A DNA stretch of 64,000 nucleotides from Acridotheres tristis. Its lineage: Eukaryota; Chordata; Aves; Passeriformes; Sturnidae. The DNA is taken from NCBI GenBank assembly GCA_037013685.1, contig CM072899.1:11388479-11452478 (forward strand), written 5' to 3'. The notes below the pieces were generated by a model that saw only the letters and a program-made list of their open reading frames with translations, was not told the origin of the DNA and ran no database searches. Positions 1-12,700 of the stretch are shown piece by piece (within the stretch, counting starts at the first letter, position 1; every line of letters starts with the position of its first letter). Both the position numbers and the translations under genes were made by a program.

Positions 1-2501
1 CTCTGCCTGCCTTGCCTTCTGTCCCATCTTGGGCCACCTCTTAGGAGTTGGGGCTTTGGAGGAGGCACAATAATTGTGCTGACAGTGTTTGTGAACTTGA
101 GTGTGCTGCTGCTTTGCTTGACTTGAAGTATTTTTTGTCTGGAGTGTCATGGTATGTCTTCTGGTGTTCCTGGAATTTTCCCACGGAATTATTCAGCTGT
201 TTTAAATTATTAGTTATTTTTAATTAGTAATATCAGTAATTGTTACAGTTATTTTTCTTTGTTCATCTTCTTGTTGCTATGCAGTGCTCCATGGCAGACA
301 TTCTTGACCTTCTAGCAACTGGGTTGATGATTTTTATGGCTCTTTTAAAGTATTGCTAATAGATTCATAAATACAGCAATTGCAAGCATTTGCTTTATAA
401 CCAATGAATTTGAAGCAGTTGATTTAGAGTTTCAAGGTCAAGTGACACCTTTTACCAGAACTACATATTACAGTTCAGTGTAGATTTTGTGTTCTTTTGG
501 AGGGAAAAATACCACACTGTACCTAATGCATCTTATCAGCTGCCCTTTTCAAGGCCAGGTTTGGGTCTGGTTGCTTTGGATTAGTTTTGGAGCATGAGGG
601 TTGCTGTGCTTTACTAGCCACTGTAATGTTTGGTAAGGCTTAAGCTGCAGCATTGTTGTGTTACCAGAATGTCCTTTTTATAGTATTAATAAAGAATTGG
701 ACCTGATGATTTGGTTTTCATTATTTCTTCCCATTCCTTTTAAGGATGTCAGCTCTGTAGAATAGTGTAATACCAAATGTGTGTTAAGGTTAAAGCAGCC
801 CTGTTGTATGTATTCACAAAAATGGATCCATTCGGATTGTTAAGTGCTTTGTCCCACTCAGACTATTTTCATGCCATTTGTTTCCCTTGGTTTCTGACCT
901 TTAGGTCTGCACTTGACTGGTGTATAAAGTCTGAGCCTTTTGTACAGTCTTGATGATGTTTGTGTTGAAATTTAAGCAAGCTCTAAATCAATACAATTCC
1001 CAAAACAATAAAAATGCAAACTACTTTTGAAGATGTAAAGCTTATCCTTGATTTGTCAGGGATAGATATTTGAAATGACTGGTGAAAATTCTGCAGGGGC
1101 ACTGGAAATACAATTATCCAACTAGAGTTCTGAAGGACTTTCATTATTACAAGATAAAAGCTCTGGTAGGTTGAAATAGTCATTTGTAACCATAATTTTT
1201 TCTTGTAGTTCCCACCCGCTCATTCACCCGTGCACTTCAACCTCGGAATGATTTCCTATCCTGAGTTCATGGGAATTAGGAACAAGGGTAGCTGTTGTCA
1301 TAGCCATTGTAAAAGCCTTGAAAGCAGAAAAAAAGGCAGGGGGAAGGCTGGAAAGGGTGGAGGAACAAGGAACAGTTATATTGATTTCTTGTTCTTCTGA
1401 TCTTAAGGCCAATATAAAAAGTACTTAAGTTAGAGAGCTGGAATTTTACATGATTTCTAGCTTTTATCATCTTTAAAAATGTGCTTATTTTGGCATGTGA
1501 CTTTTCTAGTACTTCAGCTTTAAATTTTTCATTTTACTTTATATTTAAATTTTCTCAACACTTGAGACTTGCATTTTTCTATTTTGGTATTCAGAGTATT
1601 TCAGTTACATCAAATGAAACAAGAAAAATCTGAATGTAATTAGTGGAAGGCCCAGTGTTCATCAAAAGCTTCCTTGAAAACTTATTTAAATCCATGAAAT
1701 TCAGGTTGCTTCAATCAAAAGATTTAGGGTTCATGACAACAATACTTCAAAAAAAAAAAATCCATAAGCATGATAGGTAAGATCAGCCTAACATTTAGGA
1801 CCCTTCCCATGAAGAGATCTAGGAATCAGATCTCTATTCCTGTGTTTGAAATTACTTATTCAGGTTATGTGGAACTGAATTGAGAGTGAATGGTGTGATG
1901 TACTGCACGTTTTAAATTGCCTCTTCCTAATGTTGGGGAATTCAAGGATTTCTTTAGACTTGAGGTAAACCTGTCTCTGGTGGTGATCACGTTTTTTAAA
2001 TGATATTTTGGACTTAGTCCCTACTTGGCTGCCACTATTTTTTTTTCTGAGGCTTATGGGTGTTTTTTTGAGTACCTGGTTGGCTCGTGTTGGGATTGCT
2101 CTGTGTGCAGCTCGCTGCAGTGTTGCTGTGTGTTTCTTTGGCTGTGTTAGATTCTTGCTTGGCTGCTTAGATTACAATTTTTAATTGAGGCAAGTGTCAT
2201 GCCTGTGTTGCTACAAGCTTAATTTTCTTAGTATTTTTTTTAATGCAGTGGTAACAACCTTAGACTTGAATTATCACATTCTTCCCTGGTTCTTATGACT
2301 CGATGATAGCCTATAATAGCTTCAGTTCCCAAGGTCTTAATTTCAAAAGAGCTGTGGAATTCAGTGCTTACTTTGACTTCTGTTTTGTTTGTCTTTCTGG
2401 GCATTTGTACATATGCTGACAATTTTAAATGGAAACTATTTGAGAAAATGATCCTTAATCTTTTTATGCTGTGGTAATACTGACTGTGACTTCTCCTCCA
2501 G
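1..2501 (+). other. EEFSEC: EEFSEC intron 1, 3' part
   Basis: This is non-coding sequence ending at a clear acceptor, a pyrimidine stretch TTCTCCTCCAG with AG at 2500-2501. The intron interrupts a glycine codon: one base comes from the upstream exon and two from exon 2. The stretch is AT-rich and CpG-poor, with short T and A runs (for example an A run near 1750 and T runs near 2038-2070). I see no coding exon, RNA gene or recognisable repeat in it. The short open frames here on both strands have no family resemblance and are taken as chance. Confidence 0.85.
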
Positions 2502-2709
2502 GTGCCCAGATTATCGATTTAATGATGCTTGTGATAGATGTGACAAAAGGGATGCAGACACAGTCAGCAGAGTGCTTGGTAATTGGGCAAATTGCCTGCC
2601 AGAAGATGGTGGTAGTCCTGAACAAAATAGATCTCCTTCCAGAGGGGAAGAGACAGAGTGCCATTGAGAAGATGACTAAGAAAATGCAGAAGACCTTGGA
2701 AAATACCAA
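2502..2709 (+). CDS. EEFSEC: EEFSEC exon (probably exon 2): GTPase domain, G4 motif
   Basis: This internal exon belongs to the selenocysteine-specific elongation factor, the GTPase that carries Sec-tRNA(Sec) to the ribosome at recoded UGA codons, working with SECIS elements and SBP2. It encodes about 69 residues and begins with the last two bases of a Gly codon (G/AQIIDLMMLVIDV). The guanine-specificity motif NKID is encoded at 2621-2632, in the context VVVLNKIDLLPEGKRQ. The exon closes with KKMQKTLENT plus two bases of a Lys codon. The acceptor is at 2500-2501, and the donor reads AA|GTAAGT from 2710, close to consensus. Length is 208 nt, phase 2 in and phase 2 out. From memory of mammalian EEFSEC the identity is very high, with mostly conservative changes. 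The P-loop (G1) and DCPGH (G3) motifs must lie in the exon upstream of the window. Confidence 0.97.
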
Positions 2710-4981
2710 GTAAGTGAACAGTAATATTAACAGGTAACTTGTCACAAAATTTGGGTTGGCAAAAATACCAATATTTCTCTTCCAATGTGCTTCTAAACAT
2801 ACTAGCACATCTAGCAAAAGTTATGAGAAAAGAGTGAAAAGATTTACAGAAACTCAGGTGCAATTCCAAAATCACATCTGCAAGTATTGTGTGTAGAGAA
2901 ATATTTTCTTGTAATTAAGCTTTTTGATTTAAAGAGCTGCTTGGAGTTTGGATAGGATAATACAAAGCCAGAATATCCAGGTGAAGAATTGTTGGATGTG
3001 GCTACAGAAACCGTAACACATCTTTGCTTTGCTCAGGGATATAAAGGGACATAATTATCAGGTCACATTTTGAGTTGAAGAATCCAAGGAACAGGATTCA
3101 GAGTACAGGGGAGAGAGAACCAAAATTCAGTTTTCACATGTGCAGTCTGTGCTTGATGGTGCTTGGAAAGCACTGCTGCCCTGGCTGATTGCAAAGTGCT
3201 TGTCCTGTTGTATCTCGGGCATGTGGAATTTCTCAACAGCCCTTTCCCACTTGACTTTGAATCTCCAAATGTGTGGTTTTAAAATGCTTTTCTATTCCTA
3301 AACGATTCTTATTAGCGGGATACATGATGATACCATTTGACAATTGCCTGTAATGGCAATTGTGGTTTTTAGTTTGTTTTTCTTTCAAATAGTTTACTTG
3401 CTGAAATGTTTTCCCTACACACATAGGTGTGTGTGTGGAATTCCACAGCAGTAAGCAAAGCTGAAGGCTGTTGCAGTTGTAGAGATGTTGCCACCAATGC
3501 TGAGGAAATTATTGTAGTGTTGTCAGGAGATTGTATGGAAGGAAAAAAAAAAAAAAAGAAAGTAACTGTTGTTTATTTGAATAGTTTGATACTTGTGAAT
3601 TTACCTAATCAAAACTCGGTTTTCTGTGACTTCATACCAAAACTAAAAGCAAACTGTCTCTATGAATGGAATTTCTATTTTAAAAATTTTTTTGCACATC
3701 AGCTTTTCTCCTTGTCCAGCAGGATCTAAATTCTGCTGAGAGAATTTGGTGTGATAGAGTAAGAGTTTCAGTAGGGCTGGATCGTGTTTAGAAGTGCCTC
3801 CAAATACACTATACAATTACTCCAGTTTGTTCTGGTGTATGGGAAGAGGAGTAGAGCATCTGCTTCAGCACAGATTCTGTTTATGGCAATACAGTGCTCT
3901 GAAATACTTGCATGAAAATAAATTTCCAATGGTTTTATGGTTAATTACAGGAATTTTCAGTGTACATTTTTATTACCCTTTGTCCTTAGATGCCTCAGGC
4001 TTATGGCATATAAACCAAGAAAATACCTCATGTGCCTGGTTACAGCTGGGTCACTGAGGGAGCTCCCTTTATAGAACATAACATTTCTTCTTTAGCAAAG
4101 CACCATCTCTTCCCTCCAGTTTGCTCCCTTTTGTGAGAAAATCAGTGGAGGGTAGATGTCAAGAGGATGGCCAAAATAATTAATTTTGGTCTGAATCTGT
4201 TGCATAAGAATTAAGTACCTATGAGAACCAATCAATTTTAGTGTAATTACTGATCATTATTCCATTCCTTTAATGTGTATTTTGTGGTTAATTCTGATTT
4301 TTGAAAAAATGCAATAGAAAACACTAGGTTATCTTTTAGAGAGCAAAAGTTAAGTCTGCTGACTGAATTTGTAGAAAAAAAATAAAAAGAAAAGTTGCTG
4401 TAAGTTAAGGACTTGAATATTAAAACTAATTATAGGATAAAAGGTAAACTGAGGTCAGCTGGCTGTACTTCTCTCTGAACCTTTGCAAGTTTTGCAGACT
4501 TTGATTTCAGTAGATTTAGATCTTTCTGTTGTCTACAGATCTTGCAGACTCAGGTAGGTATCATGAGGCATCTTGCATTTGGCTCCTGTTTTGAAGGTTA
4601 TGACTTTACAGTTAGAATTTTAATTGTTTAATGAAAGTTAAAAATATGCTAGTCTCCAGGTAAAATGACTTTGGATGCAAACCACTGCATTAAGACTGAG
4701 TAACAGCAGACCTTAGCTTCTGAAATCAACTGAATTTTGCATTTTACTGTCACAGCATTGAATTAGTAGCTAATGTGGGACAGGACTGAAGCTTTCATAG
4801 TGAAGTCCAGTAGTGCTGGTCTGCTGGTAATTCAGGGAGAAACTGTCGGTCACAATGGGGGAAGAGCAGATAAATTGGAATTTTAGGGAGTTTCCTAGCC
4901 TTCAGGTGAGCCTGGAAGTTCTTTATATTGACATGTGTAGCACATCTGTGGTCTAATGGTGAATGTCTTTCTCTCTTTCAG
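2710..4981 (+). other. EEFSEC: EEFSEC intron 2
   Basis: This 2.3-kb intron runs from a consensus GTAAGT donor to the acceptor TTTCTCTCTTTCAG at about 4968-4981. It contains a 16-base A-rich run near 3542-3557. It also holds a small bracketed segment at 4539-4553 that looks like a microexon, described under findings. There is no recognisable repeat family and no second coding exon of the EEFSEC family. Confidence 0.85.
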
Positions 4982-5078
4982 ATTCGCTGGGTGTCCTATT
5001 GTTGCCGTTGCAGCAAAGCCTGGTGGACCAGAAGCCCCAGAGTCTGAGAATCCCCTGGGTATTTCTGAATTAATTGAG
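4982..5078 (+). CDS. EEFSEC: EEFSEC exon (probably exon 3): end of the GTPase domain
   Basis: This 97-nt exon completes the split Lys codon of the previous exon (AA + A) and then reads FAGCPIVAVAAKPGGPEAPE. It continues through SENPLGISELIE. VAAK, encoded at 5007-5018, occupies the place of the G5 (SAK-like) guanine-binding loop at the end of the GTPase domain. Mammalian EEFSEC, from memory, reads very similarly (F-R-G-A-P-I-I-P-V-A-A-K). The acceptor AG is at 4980-4981. I place the end at 5078, after GAG, because the next exon resumes with VLKSQAYLPSRDPSG, matching the mammalian LLTSQ...PTRDPSG segment at the same length. The donor used (GAG|GTACTC) is poor and the frame stays open to 5333, so read-through is possible (see findings). 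Confidence 0.93.
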
Positions 5079-6657
5079 GTACTCACTGAAGAGCATAATA
5101 CCAACATGAAAGCATCTATTCTCAGATGTTCAAAACCCTTAGTTACATGGCATGATGTTTATACTGTGAAGGGCAGGAAACCTAAAATAACTGAGATCAG
5201 TTTGCAGCTTTGCAATAGACTTGTTACCTTTTCTGTGATTAGCTTAAGGAAAGGAACATCTTTGCCCTGGAGGGATGCCACTGTTAGTTCAGATAGAAGA
5301 AAAGAGTCCCAAAATCAAGACATTATTCTTTGAAGACTTGTCAAATTGTGATTTGAATGCTGCCAGGTTTAAAGTACTTGTAAATTGCTGAAGTTAGGGT
5401 GCAGCATCAGTCATCAAAAAATTTATGGATGCCTAGCCCTGGGCAGCCTGGACTGTATAAAGGCAAGATATTCCACAGGGCTGCTGAGCACTGGATGCTG
5501 TGTCACCTCCCAGGCTCCTGTGAGTCAGGATGGGCATGGGGATAGGATGTAGCATGGCCTTAGACTAGATTTAGCCAGAACCAATCTGCCCCCAGCAGTT
5601 TCTAGAGATGAGGAGATCTGCAAGTGCTTACTTCTGCCTTTATCTGGTTCCTGTTCGATTTACTGAGATGTTCTCCAGGGTTAAAACCTTTGAAGGAAAC
5701 ACTAACTGCAGCTGTTCTGTCAACTGAAACCTAATATTAGACGAGCTGGCAAATGCTGTGTGAGCCCTGCCATTGAACTTGAAGCTATTATCCCTTCTGT
5801 CCTTCCTAAGAGACACTCCATTGTTCTGCCACTACAAACTGGGCTTGGACTGCAGTTTTTGACCTTAAAAACAGATGTTAAAGGCAATACCAAGTGTATA
5901 TGCAGGTGATAGAAGATAGATCAAAAGTGATTTGAGACAGGAGTGAACCAGTTCCTTTGAAGCACTGCTGAGTACATGACTTCCTTTATGTAATTAAAAT
6001 CTTTTGTCTGACGATATATTTTAAGAAATGTAATATTTGTCAACAAAAGAAAAATGCTAAACTCAGAATTTCTCTAGAAAATGGTACTTATGTGACTTTT
6101 CTTAATGGATTGATCCTTCAGGAAGCACAAAAAAAATCTGAACGGGAAGCTGAATTTGAAAACTTAACCCAGTATTAGTTTTTTCTGGGAGGGATTCAGT
6201 GATGGGCTTTATGGCACACTAATATCTGTACATAAGTTCATTTTCCAAAAAAGCTGAAGTAGCAAAATGTACTGTAAAATTGTACTTTTAAGAGAGGGAT
6301 GAAAAAGGGGGAGATGACACATGTACAGTTTTTTTTTTTTTTCTCTTTGCTTTGCTGCAGTGTTTATATTGAGTTTGGCAGCAACGTTATCGCCAGTGAG
6401 GTTTTGCTAACCAAGCTAAATGTGCAGCACCAAATCTTTCTAAGGCAGAAAATCGAACTGTTCCTGCTGCTAAGTGTGCAGCCCCTCTATGGCATGCACA
6501 GTTAATTTGACATTGGTGAGTTCTAAGCTCATTGGGAGATGCCTGAAATCAGGAAAATTGCAAGCTTGTTCAATCAATCATCCGCTTGCCTGATTCTGCT
6601 GTGTTGCTGTCATGACTTTTCACCCAGGCATGGTGCTGCTTTTATCTTTTTTTTCAG
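5079..6657 (+). other. EEFSEC: EEFSEC intron 3
   Basis: This 1.6-kb intron has a weak donor (GTACTC) and a good acceptor with a pyrimidine tract around 6637-6657 (TTATCTTTTTTTTCAG). The first 255 bases keep the exon 3 frame open to a stop at 5331-5333. The remainder is ordinary AT-rich intronic sequence, with a T run near 6330-6341 and no recognised repeat or gene. Confidence 0.85.
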
Positions 6658-6822
6658 GTCTTGAAGTCTCAGGCTTACCTGCCATCAAGAGACCCCTCAG
6701 GACACTTCCTTATGGCAGTCGACCACTGTTTCTCTATCAAGGGTCAAGGCACAGTGATGACAGGGACTATTCTTTCTGGCTCTGTTAGCCTTGGTGACAA
6801 TGTGGAGATTCCTGCCCTGAAG
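6658..6822 (+). CDS. EEFSEC: EEFSEC exon (probably exon 4): start of domain II
   Basis: This 165-nt exon encodes exactly 55 residues, phase 0 in and out, beginning VLKSQAYLPSRDPSG and ending GDNVEIPALK. The segment DHCFSIKGQGTVMTGT, with GQGTVMTG at 6742-6765, is the hallmark first strand region of the EF-Tu-type domain II beta barrel. In SelB/eEFSec that barrel helps form the aminoacyl pocket for selenocysteine. The acceptor AG is at 6656-6657, and the donor AAG|GTGAGT starts at 6823 and is close to consensus. The initiator-like codon within the exon is irrelevant because this is an internal exon. Confidence 0.97.
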
Positions 6823-9739
6823 GTGAGTCTCTCATTTTCATTCCTCCTGGTTTTCCTGATAGAAAGAGACACTCAACAAAGAAGAGAGTGTTCTCATCCA
6901 ATCTGAAATGATTCAGTTATTTTCAATTTTTATTTTTGTACCTATATAACCCAGCTTATAATAGTAACAGACATAGTGATTTTTTAAAATAAAGCAGTCA
7001 GTAAAGTTACCTGCTCAGTAGTTTATTTGGATGAAGAGAGGACTGATCTAGATTAGCTTGTTAGGCTTTCAATTCAGAGAAGCAAAGTGGGCACATTTCC
7101 AAGATGGGATGTACCCAAGGACTGAACAAGGTTTGAAGGAGGTTACTTTTATTTGAGATACACTGCAGTGAGAAGGTTTGCAAAAGAATCCATATAGGTG
7201 GGCTTCCAGAAATTTCTGAAAGCAAAGGAAATGACAAGAAGAGGGCGTTGAAATGCTTGATGCACATTCTCTTTGTTTGCTGAGGCTTTAATTTGTGTCA
7301 GCATGTTCTGAGAGTACTGCTGGGATGCAGTAGGTGGCTTGCTGCTGTTGGGCTCTTCAGAGAGCCTGTGGAAAGTCAAAGAGACCTTCCAGTGGCCTTT
7401 GAACTGCTCAACTGTTGTTACTATTTAATTTCCTTAAAATATATTCATCCTTTAAAAGAAAACAAAGTGACTTTATGCTTGGAACATGTGAGATCTATTT
7501 CACAGGTGCTGATTATCACTGCTTTGATTTTCCCTTAGTATTAATTGCCCAAAATGAATTAAGACTTGGAGTATTTTGCAGCTACCACTTAAAAGTGGAT
7601 CCAACTGATTACATTCTATGGGCAGGCAGGTTTTGGCCTAACAAGCCTGGATGGGACTGTTTTGATTGTCAGTATTATCTTTTACTGTAAGGACTCTACT
7701 ATTTCATTGAGTCAATGTGCTGTTTTCTCATTTTTGACTGTACTGTTTGGACAAGTGAAGGACTATGTGAGGCATTCTGATTTCACCTGAAGTATTTGGC
7801 TGATAGCAGACAATTTCTGGCCAGCCTCTTCAGTGATACCTGTGGCCATCTAGTTTATATCTTATTGTCCTTTATATAGAAGGGATTTGTACCATATGTA
7901 CTCTGACACTTCTGCTTTCCCAGCTGATTTCCTCACTGCCTGTATTCTTATTTACAGCATGCAGCCTATTTAGGGACCATGCTTCCAATTCCTGCACAGA
8001 ATATGCTTGCTGGGATTGTAGCTCTAGTTGCAACCTCTCCTGGTTTCCGCTTGGCAGTGTTCTTTCCTTTGCTCTTGTGTCCTGTTCTCAGTCCTGGGCC
8101 TGCCTGTGCTTGAGGTTCAAAGAGGGACAAGTAATAAGGAGTGGGAGATGGCTCCTGCCCAACCAGGGCCTTGCACAGCAAGTTCACTGCTTTCTTTTTG
8201 GCATAGCATTGGCCAAACTTCCTGTCATTTTGTGCTCCAGGAGATGGGGGAGACAAGGCAGGGTAATTATTTCTTGCAAAGAAAGAATGCATCACTAGAT
8301 TATATCTGGAAATGACTATTCTGCTTTTCATCTGTAGTCCAAGAATGTTTTGAAGAAATATGTTTAGGAATAAATCTGCTTTTTGAGAATCCATATGAAG
8401 GAAGAAATTACAAAAATATAGTAAATAACTTGTAAATTCGTGTTTAAAAGGATAGAAAAAGACTTTGTGTGACTTTTTTTAGTGGGCTTTCTTCCCAGGT
8501 GACTGGGAGAGTAGTCACTGAAGTGACAGGCAACTTAGCATATAAACACATTATTTGCAAAGAAAAGCCAGATCATTTGGTTCTTATGGCATTAACAACT
8601 TCCCTCAAAGTTTTAGTTATTTTTCCTGTTGCTGTTAATGAATTAAACCTTCCACTGCTGTGTGTGAAATAGGTATGTCCATGCCTCTGAATGATAATAG
8701 CAGTGGGCACAGTTTTGTATTTGGCAGCTAGCAACTGGACATTCACCTTCATATTGCACAGGTACAGAAACCAAGGCACAGTGAAAGGAAGCAATGTTTG
8801 TAGATTTGAGCTGTGTGTTATACTTACCCCTGCCAGCATCATGCTGAGCTGGGTTAGGATACCTATAAAAGGTCAAACCTTTCTCAGGCATACAAGGTAA
8901 CAGAGGAAGCACATTTCACAACACATTGTGGTTTATGACACTCTCTGACCTTTTTTTGCCCTGACCCAATGGTAACTGAGATTGACAGCTGGTACATTTA
9001 GGGACGTTACAAACTAGCTGCTTTTTTTAAATTTGAAGAACCCTCTGACCAAATGAAGTGGCATCACCTTCCAGTTCTACTAATGGACTTCGACATCTTT
9101 GACCGCTTGAACCTGCACAAAGGAGGGACATAGCAATTAAAAATAAACAGTGACATTCTCAAATGCCCATGCTTGCTCTGATTGAGGCTGAGAGCACCAG
9201 CAGTGCAAGGATTCCTTTATGCTTTGCCTATGTAAATTGCCATCTGGGGTTGATTATCCATATAGCAAAAAGAAAAATTATATATATGTGTTTGGCAAAA
9301 AGCTTTGACACAGCAAACAGTTCACTATCCGATTGAGTTAGTACTATTTGCTCCTTAGCACTTGAAATCCACCTTGAAGAGCATGAACCTAGGATTTCTG
9401 CAGCAAAAACATAGTGTTGGCAGAATTCTGAATGTCATTTCAGATTATTTCAGTGGTCTTTCAATCTCTATAGTCTTTGAGTTTATAAACTGCATCAACT
9501 TGTGACACTTGTATTTCTGCTACATAAAAGTTACAGGAGTTTGAATAATAAGGATTTTATACAATTTAGTTTCACTTTGTTTTACTGATTGGTTTTTATT
9601 TTACTGATATCTAAAATATATGTTGTTTTGAGATTTTAGTTTAAATGAGGATGAATGCCGAACTCCAGTGCTGCTGGATCTTTGTTATAAACACTTTTAC
9701 TGAAAAAGCAAAGTGTTTTCTTTCCAGTGGGGGAAAGGT

Positions 9740-9767
9740 ATTTTTTGCCTTCTTTATCCAGGTAAGA
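9740..9767 (+). promoter_or_regulatory. Candidate recursive (zero-length exon) splice site
   Basis: A pyrimidine-rich tract (TTTTTTGCCTTCTTTATCC) is followed directly by AG at 9760-9761 and then GTAAGA from 9762. The result is a good acceptor fused to a good donor. This arrangement defines recursive or ratchet splice sites, which remove long introns in steps. It sits 2.9 kb into the 27.8-kb intron 4. Function is inferred from sequence form only, and chance matches of this kind do occur in long introns. Confidence 0.35.
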
Positions 9768-12700
9768 AAGATTGTAGGAAAGGTCAGATCTGAATTGAGT
9801 GAAGAGGCAGAGAGAGATGTATACAGCTCATGGATCTGGTTATCCCAAAAGTGTCCACTCAGCATTGCCTTACCTATGATTGGGGCTGTGGGTATACAAG
9901 ATCCAGAGCATGGATGTGGCAGCCAAGTATGAAGACCACTGCTCAGGCTCTATTTCAGGAATTGTGAGAAGTAGGAACTTTTCTCTTTGTCTAATAGTCA
10001 GGTTCGTGTCTGTCCTGTTTAATGAATTGCTGACAAATGCTGGAGCAGGTTGATGCAAGCTGAGTGACTGGTAGAGGTTAATAACTGACTTGGAGCCTCT
10101 ATGAAGTCCCATTTGTGCTGTGTATATGTCAGAAGTTGTGACTGTCTTGAATGCTGAGTACCTGTGTTCCTGCTGAGTGGTTGCATTCATGTTTTTCTCT
10201 AGGGGATCATGTAAGGATTCTCATTCTGTGCTGATTGGGAATAACATATCTGGTGCTGTATGGTAGAAAGTGGTTTCTTGTGTCATAAACCTCATTAAAA
10301 GGAAAGAGAAATATTCTTACCAGTTCCAACCTTGACCGTCCTGGAGGTTGGTGGTAGCCAATTGTCATCATTAGTGTGAGTATCTCAGTCTTAAAAGTTG
10401 CAAGAACATTTATGAAATGCTCCCCTCATATTGGAGGGGAGTCATATGGATTGTTTCAGTACTCAGGTGAATTTTAAAAAGGTCATGTGAGACTTAGATA
10501 TAAAAAAATGGGAGAGAATTGCTTCTGTTTATCTAGTCAAGTCTTAGTAAATGAGAGTGTTGGTTTAAACCAGTAGTGACTCTGTCTTGGCAAGAGCCTG
10601 TTGACTTTATGAACTTCAAAGAGGCATCGTTTTGTATGATACTGAGAGGCTTCATATACTTTCACCATGTTAAAAGAGATGTTTTCTTCTAAGCTTTTTT
10701 TGTTTGGCTAGATAACCTTGGTCTGTGTTTTGGCAAAAGTTCTGTAGCTTTTATGGCTAGTACAACAAAAAAATTCTCCACTGTCTGATAGAGTAACTCA
10801 AATAGTATTTGCAAGACTATTTCCTTCGAACCATTGTAGCTGTTAAAATTGTAACAGAGAGATCTACTTTTGTCCATGTAAGTACTTCAGTCTTTCTGGT
10901 ATCCCAGGATCTCTGATTAGTGAGTTTTAGTATGTGTATACATGTAGTAAGAACTAATTGTAGTTGATTTAAGGACTTCTGCACATTCGGAGTTGCATGG
11001 TTAAGCCTTGTCAGAGGATGTTTAAATCTCAAAAAACGAACTTAGATCAAACCCCACTGAATTGGATCACAAAGACATTTGCATGTGGACTTGGATTCAA
11101 TCTTGAAGATTTTGCTTTTTCCATTTTGAGCACTTTGGGCCTCCTTATGTGCCCCTTTCAAATTGCAGTCCATGTTGGCTGCTTCTAGCACTGTGAGTAG
11201 AGAGAGCCCTTGCTGTATGTTCTGAGAATATGTCCCAGTACTGTTTCTGTGTCTGTTTCTTCCTGTGCTGCTTGGGTTCTTCTTCCCAGTGCTGATATAA
11301 ACAGCCTTTCAAATGCAACAGGACCTCTGCTGGGAAGGGAGTTTTGCTTGCCTTGAACATTTTCTTTTCATTGGAATGCTGTGAAGGACAGTTTGGAGAA
11401 TTGGGCTGGGGGAGAATCACCCAAATGTAGCTGGTAAAATTGTGAAAAGGCAGTTTATGGTGCATATTAAAAGATGCGGGTGCAAAATTGCAGGTCTTAA
11501 ATCCTAAAGCAACAAGTTAAATGTTGCAATGTATAAACATAATGTTATACATGTGGTTTAATTCAGTACAAGAATTAAACCTTTTTTTATTTGTCTCTTG
11601 CTTCTAAAGCACGGGTTTTAGTTTTTCTGGAGATTTTCTTCTTTCCTAGAAATCATCAGTGTGAATCCTACTGGTTTTGCATCTGCTGTGACATTACTTA
11701 AAAGCAAAATATGCAGGATTTGGCTTATACTGGAAAGTACTCTGCTTTGAGCATTTAGGATAATATCAGTTGTTTTGGAAGAACAAAACTGCTCTGCACA
11801 GTTCTTTGTGGTTAAGTAAAGGATGAAAGATCTGATCCTGTGCCTGTGGAATGAAATTTAGATCTGGCAATAAAATCTTCTCAAATCTTTTTGGCCAGAT
11901 CTCTTAAGAGAATAAGAGTAGCAGATGCTGAGTTGTTTCTGAAGATCAGTTCCCTCATTTTCAAGTACGGTTTTGTAACTTTTTACTGTGTGTTTTTTTG
12001 GTTTTGTGTTTTTATTTCTGTTTTAATTCATGTTTTAAAAAAACCTAAACCAACACCAAGCCCTCCAAACAAAACCTGAAGACTGCAAAGCACAAAATCC
12101 ATTTTAAGTTTGTATTTAAAAACCATACAAAATTGTGGTTAACTTTAGACCTTTAAACTTACAAAAAACCCCTCAGGAGTGAAAATGTTCAGCCAGAGAT
12201 TTGTATGTTGCTATTCATTCACTACCTGTTACTGAAGTACAATGTTTAGTTCAAATCACTTGCAATTTTTTATTGAATATCATGTGGGTACAGTAAAGTG
12301 AGGGAGCAAGATAAAGGACTTTGTGCATTAAGATTTGTTTTATTCAGCACCAGGGATAATATATAATAGAAAGGGATCTTGATATACATTGTGGAGCTTT
12401 TAATTTTTTTCTATTTGGTCCGAGCAGAAGGGAAGGAAGCCAGGGGAGAGCAGCCAACCTGAACAGTGCTAATCCAAACCATACACTCTATTTTTGGAGC
12501 TTGTGTGTCTAATGTGATCTCTGTAGGCAGAAAAGTGACCTAGTCAGTGCTTGCCAATTAACTCTTCAAGTACTGAAATTCCTCTGCAGCTTTTCTTGGA
12601 GGTCTGGATGTACCCTGTGCTCTCTGCCAGATAGAGGCAGTTGGGGTACAAGACTGGGTAATTTTTCTCATCCATTAGAAGGCAAAGCATATTCGTTTGT

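Noticed and set aside
7966..8394. 142-codon open frame on the minus strand in intron 4
   Set aside because: It shows no recognisable domain or repeat protein, and its start and stop are unsupported. It is most likely chance.
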